Under the pieces are notes generated by a model. The model was not told the origin of the DNA, made no database searches, and was given only the letters and a program-made list of their open reading frames with translations. DNA of 64,000 bases from Streptomyces sp. NBC_01478 (GTDB lineage Bacteria > Actinomycetota > Actinomycetes > Streptomycetales > Streptomycetaceae), in the NCBI RefSeq assembly GCF_036227225.1, contig NZ_CP109444.1, forward strand, positions 9,033,501-9,097,500. The letters are read 5' to 3'. Shown here piece by piece: positions 16,642 through 23,967 of this stretch (positions within the stretch are counted from its first letter, which is position 1; each line of letters begins with the position of its first letter). A program made the translations under genes and the position numbers.

Positions 16642-17565
16642 CTATGTCTCCGTCTTCCGTTCCGTATCCATGGGCGGGACAACCGCCGGGCCGTCCGGTG
16701 CGCGGTCCGGTGGGCCGCCCGTCACCGTCGACACATGCCGCAGCGCCGCCGCCAGGGTCGTGTCGTCGCCCGAGTACTTCGAGGCCTGCTCCAGCCACTG
16801 GGGGAGCACCTCGCGCACCCCCTCGTAGCCGTCCGCCGCCAGTCGGCCGTCCAGGCCCGCCACGAACTGCCGGTAGCCGTCGGCCGAGGCGAAGCTCTTC
16901 GACAGGCCGTCCGTCGACAGGACCACCAGGCGTGGTGTGCGGGCCTGGTCGAACACCGGCGCCCAGTGCATCCGCACCGCGCTCCACGCCTCCTTGCCGC
17001 ACAGCGACTCCGTCTCGTCGCCGAGATCCTCCTCGACCGGGGCCAGCGGCCGGCTCAGCGTGCCGTCGTGCTCGACCACCGCGAGATCGCCGTCGCCGAT
17101 CTGCCAGGCCACGAACAGCCACGGCGTCAGCACGGCACCGATCAACGTCGTGCCGTAGAGCAGGAGTTTCTCGCTCTGCCGTGGTTCCGGTGTGCCCGCG
17201 TCGGCGACCGGGCGGTGGCGGTCCCAGTGGCCGAGGGCCGCCTCGCGCCAGTCCTGCACGAGGGCGCGCGGGAAGTCGTCGCGGGCGTAGGTCATCAGCC
17301 GGGCCAGGCGGCCCGGTTCATGGCAGTCGCGGGCCGCCCGGGCGAACAGCTCGGCCCGGCCCACGAAGCGGTCCACGGCGAAGCGCGCGCCGATCTCGCT
17401 GCGGGTGTAGCGGGCCGAGCCGTGTCCGTCGGCCACCGCCAGCAGCAGCGGGTCCTCGCCGGAACCGGAGCCCTGGCACGTGAACCAGTCCTGGTTGCGC
17501 TTCTTCCCGACGCCCCGCACGCTCTCGGCCAGCGTCTCCCACCGTCGCACCCCGTGTGTCACCAC
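16642..17565 (-). CDS. PP2C-family protein phosphatase of TerY-P triad
   Basis: 307 residues. PP2C motifs are complete: RNQDWF (metal-binding Asp, around residue 24), VADGHGS (around 45), YGTTLIGAVL (around 138), QIGDGDLAVV (around 156), LSTDGLSKSF (around 218) and SGDDTTLAAAL (around 266). No transmembrane segment or sensor domain is present, so it should act in the cytoplasm as the Mn/Mg-dependent phosphatase opposing the neighbouring kinase. The start is GTG at 17565; GTG at 17562 would give a tidy GTGA overlap with the vWA gene and is equally possible. The C-terminal 30 residues are Pro-rich and dispensable-looking. Confidence 0.88.
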   Translation of the reverse strand: MVTHGVRRWETLAESVRGVGKKRNQDWFTCQGSGSGEDPLLLAVADGHGSARYTRSEIGARFAVDRFVGRAELFARAARDCHEPGRLARLMTYARDDFPRALVQDWREAALGHWDRHRPVADAGTPEPRQSEKLLLYGTTLIGAVLTPWLFVAWQIGDGDLAVVEHDGTLSRPLAPVEEDLGDETESLCGKEAWSAVRMHWAPVFDQARTPRLVVLSTDGLSKSFASADGYRQFVAGLDGRLAADGYEGVREVLPQWLEQASKYSGDDTTLAAALRHVSTVTGGPPDRAPDGPAVVPPMDTERKTET

Positions 17566-18248
17566 ACGTCGTCATCGTCGTCGTCGACGACCGGCGGCGC
17601 GTACGGCTGCTTGGTGAGGGTCGGGGCGGACGAGTCGCCCGCGACCGGCTGCGAGGCCGCCTTCACCGCCGCCGTCGACGCCCAACGGATCGCCGCCGCC
17701 AACTGCTTGGGGCTGTTGGCGTCCAGTGGCTGCAACTCGGGGTTGCCCAGGAACTCCTGGAGCACACTGCGGTCCGCGTCGGCGCCGATCGCGATCGCGA
17801 CCCGTACCGCCTTACGGCCCCACGGTGTCGCGTCGATCGCCTTCAGGCCCGCCCGCCAGTCGTCCGTGGGCACCCCGTCCGACACCAGCGCCAGCACCGG
17901 CTTCAGCGCGCGCTGCGGCATCGGCGGAGTCTGCAGTTCGCGCGAGACCAGGTGCAGGGCCTCACCGAGGTTGGTCATGCCGTCCACCTCGATGTCCCGC
18001 CAGGTGAAGTCGTCGACGGGGACCGGGGTCTGATGGAGCCACTGGGCCGTGGTGGAGAACGTGACGGTCCGCAGCAGCAGTTGGGCCGCAGGGTTGTCGT
18101 GGGCCACCGACCGCATCTCCGGGATCGCTTCTCTGATCCCGTAGTTGAGCTGGCCGATCTTCTCGCCCTGCATCGAGTACGAGCAGTCGAGCAGCCAGAT
18201 GAAGTGGACCGGCCGGTTCGCCATGGGCCCGCCGGGAATGTCGCTCAC
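17559..18248 (-). CDS. terY-like: TerY-like von Willebrand factor A domain protein
   Basis: 229 residues, GTG start with AAAGGA upstream. The vWA MIDAS motif is intact: DCSYS (D21, S23, S25), T91 in DGMTNL and D123 in VSDGVPTDD, so metal-dependent ligand binding is expected. The length and N-terminal FIWLLDCSYSMQGEKIGQLN are typical of TerY. The C-terminal 30 residues are disordered and end in a run of six aspartates. In TerY-P triads the vWA protein is thought to be a scaffold or a target for the kinase/phosphatase pair. No terD or terC gene is in the window, so this triad is coupled to GTPases instead. Confidence 0.85.
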   Translation of the reverse strand: MSDIPGGPMANRPVHFIWLLDCSYSMQGEKIGQLNYGIREAIPEMRSVAHDNPAAQLLLRTVTFSTTAQWLHQTPVPVDDFTWRDIEVDGMTNLGEALHLVSRELQTPPMPQRALKPVLALVSDGVPTDDWRAGLKAIDATPWGRKAVRVAIAIGADADRSVLQEFLGNPELQPLDANSPKQLAAAIRWASTAAVKAASQPVAGDSSAPTLTKQPYAPPVVDDDDDDVW

Positions 18249-18303
18249 TCCGTGTCCTTTCCATGAGTTGGGGAGCTGTGGGTCGGGATCTGTGGGTCGG
18301 GAG

Positions 18304-18429
18304 CTATGAGTCGGGGAGGAACAGATAGGCCAAGTAGGCCAGGGTGGCCGTCGTGAGCACCAGTGAGGCGACGAACAGGCCTGCCAGCAGCCGCCGTCCG
18401 TGTCCGACCGGTGGGGTCACCTTCGTCAT
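18304..18429 (-). CDS. 41-residue single-pass membrane peptide
   Basis: 41 residues. The ATG at 18427-18429 overlaps the GTPase stop as ATGA, which strongly supports translation. A basic N-terminus (TKVTPPVGHGRR) is followed by one hydrophobic helix (residues 14-37, LAGLFVASLVLTTATLAYLA) and a short LFLPDS tail. No known family. Its place inside an otherwise fully overlapping operon suggests it is a membrane anchor or an effector/regulator of the GTPase-kinase machine; that role is inference. Confidence 0.65.
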   Translation of the reverse strand: MTKVTPPVGHGRRLLAGLFVASLVLTTATLAYLAYLFLPDS

Positions 18430-20039
18430 GCCGGCGTGTACCTCTTCTTCTCCGGTGCGGCGCCAGGTGTGCCGGTGAGTGCGGCGGTCTTCAGCCCCGA
18501 GACCGCGAGCAGCCACAACACCGGCTCCGCGGCCCGGCGTTGCTCGCTCTCCAGCGGTCCGGCGCCGGTGGCGGCATGGGCGCTCACCGCCCAGTAGCGG
18601 GCCTCCTTGAAGTCGTGCCCGAGCGCCCGGACGAGTCCGCCGAGGCCGATCTCCGCCAGCCAGGAATCGACCCGCGCCCCCGGCTTCGGCAGGGTGACCA
18701 ACTGGTCCAGGACATCCCGCTTGGTGACGACGGCCGCCACGGACAGCCGCCCGCGCCGCCGGCCGGTCAGCGCGTTCAGCTCACCGGTGAGCCGCTGGTA
18801 CGTCTCCCACGGGCCCTGCGTGGACGGGCGGGCAGCTCCGACCCGTTCGGCGTCCTCCGTGTCGAGCAGCCGCCCGCGCACCTTTACGTCGGCCAGCACG
18901 TCGGCGACCAGGACGACGCCGTCGGTGTGCTCCAAGTACTTCTGGGCGCGCACCCGTTCGGCCTCGCTCACCGACTCGCCCATCGGGTCGTAGAGATACA
19001 GCAGCCGACGCCGTCGGCCGCGGGTCACCGTCAGCATCAGGGCGCGCGGCTGGCCGCCGGTCGTGGCGTGGGCCCAACCGGTGCTGTTCAGCTCCTGGTT
19101 GAGATCGTTGAACGTATGGCGGTCGTCGGCGGAGGCGTACTCGACGCGCAGGTCGCCGCGCCGGTCCCAGGCGTGCAGGCCCTCGACCATGGCCGCCATC
19201 AGCATCGTCTTGCCGGAAGAGGTGCCGCCCACGAGAGGGGCGTGCACGACGCGGGTGGTGCCGACGATCTCGGGCAGCACCCGGTCGCAGTACGGGCAGA
19301 GCGCGGTGAGTCTGCCGCGCCCCGCGAGCCGCGTCGTGGGCAGCCGCTGCCCGCACACACAGCCGTGGCCCAGCACGCCGTACCGTCCGGGCCGTAGGGA
19401 CTTGTGCGGCTTCGCGCAGCCGGAGCAGCGGTGCACGGCCAGCGGGACCGGGCGATAGCAGCCCGGGTAGGGGCACTTGACGCGGATCCCGCGGGTCAGC
19501 GCCCAGCTTCGCTCCACTCCGCGCAGCACCGGGACCGCCGTCGCGCAGCCCAGCCACACCAGGCCGACCAGCAGCCCGAAGTACAGCAGGGACACAGCGA
19601 GCAGGACGGTGGCGAGCACGGCGCCGAGCAGTGCGCCCACGAAGGTGCCCGGGGCCACGAGGACGATGTACCCGAAGCGGTTGATCGGCGCCCGGCCGCG
19701 ACGGCCCGACGGGTTCCGGCCCAGGAACAGGTTCCGTACCGTCCGGCGCAGCCACACATCGCGGAACACCGTCCACACGAACCGCATCCCGTACGCGCCG
19801 GCCGTCCACGCGTCCACCCACAACTGCCGCCAGTAGTAGCCGAGATGGGCGGGTTCGGCGCCCGCGGCGACGAGCGGGACGCGCTGGTCGGGGCGGCCCG
19901 GCTGCCATGGTCCCAGGCCCTGCCACACGGACCGTGTGCCGATCCACAGGAACACCCACAGCACCCGGCCCAAGCACAGCCCGACCGCGATGATCCCGGT
20001 CCAGACGGCCAGGATCAGCAGCGGTGAGGCGGCGGTCAT
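18426..20039 (-). CDS. Membrane-anchored zinc-ribbon TRAFAC GTPase (double-GTPase type 2)
   Basis: 537 residues from ATG at 20039, which overlaps the upstream stop as ATGA. One hydrophobic helix at 5-33 and a hydrophobic region at 123-170 place it in the membrane. Zinc-binding pairs follow (C189/C194, C205/C208, C227/C229, C248/C251). The GTPase domain has P-loop GGTSSGKT (271-278), a DPMG switch II (LYDPMGES) and TKRD as the base-specificity motif. I match it to the DO-GTPase2 family defined by computational work on NTP-dependent conflict systems. It is followed by the 41-residue membrane peptide and preceded by the GTPase-associated protein. Confidence 0.8.
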   Translation of the reverse strand: MTAASPLLILAVWTGIIAVGLCLGRVLWVFLWIGTRSVWQGLGPWQPGRPDQRVPLVAAGAEPAHLGYYWRQLWVDAWTAGAYGMRFVWTVFRDVWLRRTVRNLFLGRNPSGRRGRAPINRFGYIVLVAPGTFVGALLGAVLATVLLAVSLLYFGLLVGLVWLGCATAVPVLRGVERSWALTRGIRVKCPYPGCYRPVPLAVHRCSGCAKPHKSLRPGRYGVLGHGCVCGQRLPTTRLAGRGRLTALCPYCDRVLPEIVGTTRVVHAPLVGGTSSGKTMLMAAMVEGLHAWDRRGDLRVEYASADDRHTFNDLNQELNSTGWAHATTGGQPRALMLTVTRGRRRRLLYLYDPMGESVSEAERVRAQKYLEHTDGVVLVADVLADVKVRGRLLDTEDAERVGAARPSTQGPWETYQRLTGELNALTGRRRGRLSVAAVVTKRDVLDQLVTLPKPGARVDSWLAEIGLGGLVRALGHDFKEARYWAVSAHAATGAGPLESEQRRAAEPVLWLLAVSGLKTAALTGTPGAAPEKKRYTPA

Positions 20040-22714
20040 CGGCGGCCTCCCTCGGTCGGTGGTTCCACGTCCCCGGGCCACACGTCGGCCTGGTCCGGGC
20101 GCCGTCCACGTCCGGACAGCCGTCCCGCGAGACGTCCCAGGGCGCCGGGGCGGTTCCAGGTCCGGTACGCGTCGAGCTTGCCCCGGCCCGCGCGCCCGAG
20201 CACCGCTTCGACCTCGGTCTGGTCCTCGGCGGGCAGCGCCCGCACGACCGGCCGCAGCACCTTCCCGAGCAGGGCGGTCCGGGTCTCTTCCCAGGCCGGA
20301 TGGGTTCCCGGGAACGCGCTCCAGTCGCAGAACCGGGCGGCGACATACGCCGGCGAGGTCCGCAGCCGGTCGCCCACGCGGTCGGAACGGCCCGCCTTTT
20401 CGTACGTCTCCAGCAGTCGCGTTTCACCCGAACGAGCTAGCGCGTACAGCTCGTTGGTCGGCACCTGCCCTTCGAGGAGCCGCCACGCGAGGACCTGGAA
20501 GGCACGGTCGACGACCGGGTCCGGCACCGGCTCGGCGGCACCGTTCTTCAGATTCAGCACCCTGGTGACCCACTCGTCGCTCTCCCCCTCGGTGCCGAGC
20601 AGCCCGGCCAGTTCCAGGAGAAGCAGGGCCGCGCGCTGCCCGGGCCGCAGTTCCGTGCCGAAGCAGCGCAGCAGGTCCTCCGCGAGCGCCGGTACGTCAC
20701 GGTCGTCCGGGGGCGCGGTGAGGGCGGCCTCGATCAGCAGGTCCCGGGTACCGGCCGTGCGGTGGGTGTCGGACCCCAGCTCGTTCAGCAGCAGGCTCGC
20801 CTCCAGGCCCGTCGGCAGCTCGCCGGGCCAAGTGAGGCCCAGGGCGGTACGCAGTACGGCGGGGTCGGCCAGCGGAGAGACACCCGCCGTCCGCAGCACC
20901 TCACGGAACCGCGCGAGCCGGTCGCGCGCCCCGACGGGCGTGACACACATCCGCAGATGCGGAAAACCGGGGTGGAAGTCCACGGGCAGCCCGGAGCCCG
21001 TCAACGCCCGTGCCACAGCGGCGGGTTCGGACGCGGCGAGCGCGTTGAGCGACCCGAACAGCGCCACCCGCAACCCGGGATGGGCGTGCACCGCGTCGAG
21101 CACCGCGGGCGGGCAGCCCACGGCGGGACGGGCGGCGCCCTCCGGGGGACCGGTGGGCCTCGGCTGTCCGGGTGCTTGCGGGCTGCGCGCCGGTGGGGCG
21201 TGCAGCGGATCCGCGCCCGTGCGGGGCCACTGGTCCGGGCTCGGCTGTCCCGGCGCCCGGAGGTCCCGTGACCGGCTCCGGTCGCCGTCCGGATCGGGCG
21301 TGGCCGTCGGCTCGTTCACCAACTCCCTCGCCAACCTCCCGGCGAGATCGGGGAGTTGGTCCTGGCAGTCGATGCCGAGCAGGTCCGCGACCCGCAGCAG
21401 CGCGAGCGGTCGTCCGGCGGGCGGCTCCGCCGGGTCGGCGAGGCCGGCCCGCAGCGCGGGCGCGAGATCGCGGGCCAGCTCGTCATGGGCCCACGGGGTC
21501 AGGGACCCGGCCCGCAGCGCGGGCACCGGCCCCTTGCCGAGCACCGCCGACGCCAGCACCCGCGCGGCGAGCGGCGCCGACACGACGGCCGGCACCTGCC
21601 CGTCCAGTTGGTCCAACAGGGCGGCCAGCGCGGCCTGTTCGTCGTCCGCCGAGCCAGGGGACGACAGTGCCGCCTGCCCGTGGCCTGCCGAGTCGTGGCC
21701 GTCCGCCCACCCCGAACCCGCCAGGGGCCCGCCGCACAGCCCCGCGACCAGTGCCGTGAGCGTCTCGTCCGGCAGCGCGCCCGCGTGTTCGGTCGCCCAA
21801 CGGGCCGCCGCCGTACGGGCGTCCGGGCGCAGGGCGATGCCCGCGATCAGTGCCGTGGTCGCCAACTGGCCCAGGTCTTCGGGGGTGTTGTGGAACAGGT
21901 CGGGGCGGCCCGCACGCCAGATCCGGGCGCACACCTCGGCCCAGGTGTCGGTGACCGGCCCGGACGGCTGCTGCCCGGTGCAGTCGTGGACCCGGTAGCG
22001 GTGGTCGTGGGCGACGGACTCCGAGGACGGCAGCGCGCCGACGAGCTGCTGGCGGGCCTGCTGGGGGCGGCGGGTGTACGTCGTGAAGGTGAGCCGGTGC
22101 GCCTGTTCGCGGGGCAGCACCGCGCAGGCGAGCGCGATCCACTGGGCCACATCGGCGCTGTCGTGCTCCACGACCACGATCTGCCCGGCCCCCGGATCCG
22201 CGGCGACCGCCCGCAGATCGGCGAAGAACGGCGCGAGCCACCCGGCCCGGGACACCGCGAACGCGACCAGCGCGTCCTTGCGGAGCAGCCCGGACGGCTC
22301 GATGCGGTCGACCGACTGCGGCCTGCCGCCCGGGGGAGTCGTGTCCGCCCAACGCGGCGACTCCCAGGCGGTGATGGGCAGCACCCCGTCCGGCAGCCGG
22401 GTCCCGGGCGGCAGATGCACGGCGTGCGCGTGGAAGTTGCCCCAGCGTCCGCTGTAGTCGGCGCCGATGTACACCGAGCGGCTCAACAGCCGCCCGCCGT
22501 CCGCGAGTTCACTGAAGCTGAAGGCCTTCGGGAACCCCTTGAGCTGTTCCGCGTCGGGCCGGGCCGGACAGTCGCGCGGCGGCTCGTACCCGATGAGCTG
22601 CTCGGCCTCCCGCAACAGCCCCTGCGGAACCCCCGCGCTGACCGCGGTGAAACGGAAGCCGGAGCCGTCGGGGCCGGGCGGCGCCGAGGTGTAGTGCAGT
22701 TGGGCCAGGGTCAC
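20036..22714 (-). CDS. GTPase-associated protein 1 (GAP1-type), scaffold of double-GTPase system
   Basis: 892 residues from GTG at 22714 (GTGA overlap with the upstream GTPase gene). The N-terminal domain (1-240) begins VTLAQLHYTSAPPG and contains FSFSELADGG and YIGADYSGRWGNFHAHAV, which is the pattern of GAP1 N-terminal domains. The middle is helical, with a Pro/Arg-rich linker around residues 490-545. The C-terminal third is helical with a conserved-looking RTSPAYVAARFCDWSAF segment. No catalytic motif or membrane helix is seen. Family members always accompany the paired GTPases and are predicted to regulate or scaffold them. The start choice removes 20 residues that would overlap the GTPase gene. 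Confidence 0.78.
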   Translation of the reverse strand: MTLAQLHYTSAPPGPDGSGFRFTAVSAGVPQGLLREAEQLIGYEPPRDCPARPDAEQLKGFPKAFSFSELADGGRLLSRSVYIGADYSGRWGNFHAHAVHLPPGTRLPDGVLPITAWESPRWADTTPPGGRPQSVDRIEPSGLLRKDALVAFAVSRAGWLAPFFADLRAVAADPGAGQIVVVEHDSADVAQWIALACAVLPREQAHRLTFTTYTRRPQQARQQLVGALPSSESVAHDHRYRVHDCTGQQPSGPVTDTWAEVCARIWRAGRPDLFHNTPEDLGQLATTALIAGIALRPDARTAAARWATEHAGALPDETLTALVAGLCGGPLAGSGWADGHDSAGHGQAALSSPGSADDEQAALAALLDQLDGQVPAVVSAPLAARVLASAVLGKGPVPALRAGSLTPWAHDELARDLAPALRAGLADPAEPPAGRPLALLRVADLLGIDCQDQLPDLAGRLARELVNEPTATPDPDGDRSRSRDLRAPGQPSPDQWPRTGADPLHAPPARSPQAPGQPRPTGPPEGAARPAVGCPPAVLDAVHAHPGLRVALFGSLNALAASEPAAVARALTGSGLPVDFHPGFPHLRMCVTPVGARDRLARFREVLRTAGVSPLADPAVLRTALGLTWPGELPTGLEASLLLNELGSDTHRTAGTRDLLIEAALTAPPDDRDVPALAEDLLRCFGTELRPGQRAALLLLELAGLLGTEGESDEWVTRVLNLKNGAAEPVPDPVVDRAFQVLAWRLLEGQVPTNELYALARSGETRLLETYEKAGRSDRVGDRLRTSPAYVAARFCDWSAFPGTHPAWEETRTALLGKVLRPVVRALPAEDQTEVEAVLGRAGRGKLDAYRTWNRPGALGRLAGRLSGRGRRPDQADVWPGDVEPPTEGGRR

Positions 22715-23964
22715 TTGGTTCGCCCCTTCCCGGCGGTACGGACCGGCAGCACTCCGCGCAGCGCCAGCAGCCACAGCAGGGGATCCTCCACCCGCACCGG
22801 CTGCGGCCCCGACTTCGGTACGTCCGCGGGCGCGTCGGCGGGCGGCGGCGCACCCAGCGCCGAGAGCCCGAACATCGACAACCGGTCGAAGTCCAGCTCC
22901 AGTTGGCGCATCAGCGCCCCCGAGTCCCAGTCCGCCATCAGCGAGCGGATCTCCTCGTGCACGGTGAGCCGGTCGTCCTCGTCGTAGGTGCCCTCCGGAT
23001 GCGGCGCGTTGCGCAGCACCGGCGAATGCGCGTCCAGCAGCGGCTTCAGCATGTCCGTCTTCGTCACCGCCACCGCGATCGGCGTGCTCACCCGCCCCCG
23101 CGAACCGCCCTTGCCGTGGGCGCGCAACTGGGCGGCCAGATCGGCGGCGATCTGCTGCGGCGGGGTCTCCACCATGGGCAGCGGCGGACCGTCCTGGAGC
23201 GGCAACCGGTCGCGCACGGAGCCCAGTTGCAGGGGGTCGACCAGCAGGATGATGCCGTCGGCCGCGCTGAGATAGCGCGTGTACCGGTCCATCGCCTCGG
23301 CGCCCGCGAGGTCCTCGCCGGCCGCGTCGAAGAAGACCAGCGTGGTGTGCCGGGTGCCGTTGCCGAGTCTCCCGCGGCGGGGCACGCTCAGCCGGTACAG
23401 CAGTGGGTCGTTGAAGCCGAGCGCCGCCGGCCGGGTCGCGTCCGGCAGCCGCAGCCGCTCGTACAGATCCTCCGCCATCTCCCGGTCCCGCTGCTGCGTG
23501 GACTGCCCCATCGCCGCCAGCGAGGCGTGATAGGCCTGCCCGACCCGCTGGTTCAACTCGTTGACCAGCACGGACACATAGGTGCTCTTGCCGGAGGCCT
23601 TCGCGCCGACCAGCGCGATGATGCGGCTGTCCTGGTCGCAGTAGTCGCTGGGCAGGTCACTGTGGCAGGACGCGCACACCCGGACGGTCGTGGTCACCCC
23701 GCAGTCCGGGCAGGGCACGCTGCTCCCGGAGCCGGAGCGCAGTCCGGACGCCAGCGCGGCCATCCCGCGCGCCGGGGCGAACACCGGCCCCCGCAGCAGG
23801 GCCGCCGGATTCACGCCGGGTCCCACGAACCCGGCCCAGACATCGTCCCGTTGGGGCCCGCAGGGTGTGCCCCCGCGCACCCCGCTCGGGGTCATCAGAC
23901 ACCGGTAGGGCAGTTTCGCCGCCGAGGTACGGGCGAAGCAGTAGGGGCAGATGACGGTCGTCAT
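22711..23964 (-). CDS. Zinc-ribbon TRAFAC GTPase (double-GTPase type 1)
   Basis: 417 residues. Two zinc-binding regions: ICPYCF at the N-terminus (C6, C9) and CPDC...CASC (C85, C88, C97, C100). The GTPase domain has P-loop GAKASGKST (120-128), switch II DAAG (213-216) and TKTD (301-304). There is no membrane helix, in contrast to the second GTPase of the operon. The C-terminal helix PLLWLLALRGVLP resembles PVLWLLAVSGLK at the C-terminus of the other GTPase, hinting at common ancestry or a shared docking face. Only 3 nt separate it from the upstream gene and 4 nt overlap the downstream one. Confidence 0.82.
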   Translation of the reverse strand: MTTVICPYCFARTSAAKLPYRCLMTPSGVRGGTPCGPQRDDVWAGFVGPGVNPAALLRGPVFAPARGMAALASGLRSGSGSSVPCPDCGVTTTVRVCASCHSDLPSDYCDQDSRIIALVGAKASGKSTYVSVLVNELNQRVGQAYHASLAAMGQSTQQRDREMAEDLYERLRLPDATRPAALGFNDPLLYRLSVPRRGRLGNGTRHTTLVFFDAAGEDLAGAEAMDRYTRYLSAADGIILLVDPLQLGSVRDRLPLQDGPPLPMVETPPQQIAADLAAQLRAHGKGGSRGRVSTPIAVAVTKTDMLKPLLDAHSPVLRNAPHPEGTYDEDDRLTVHEEIRSLMADWDSGALMRQLELDFDRLSMFGLSALGAPPPADAPADVPKSGPQPVRVEDPLLWLLALRGVLPVRTAGKGRTK

Positions 23965-23967
23965 GGC

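Noticed and set aside
15304..18248. A classical tellurite-resistance (ter) locus.
   Set aside because: Only a TerY-type vWA protein is present; no TerB, TerC, TerD or TerZ homologue is seen nearby.
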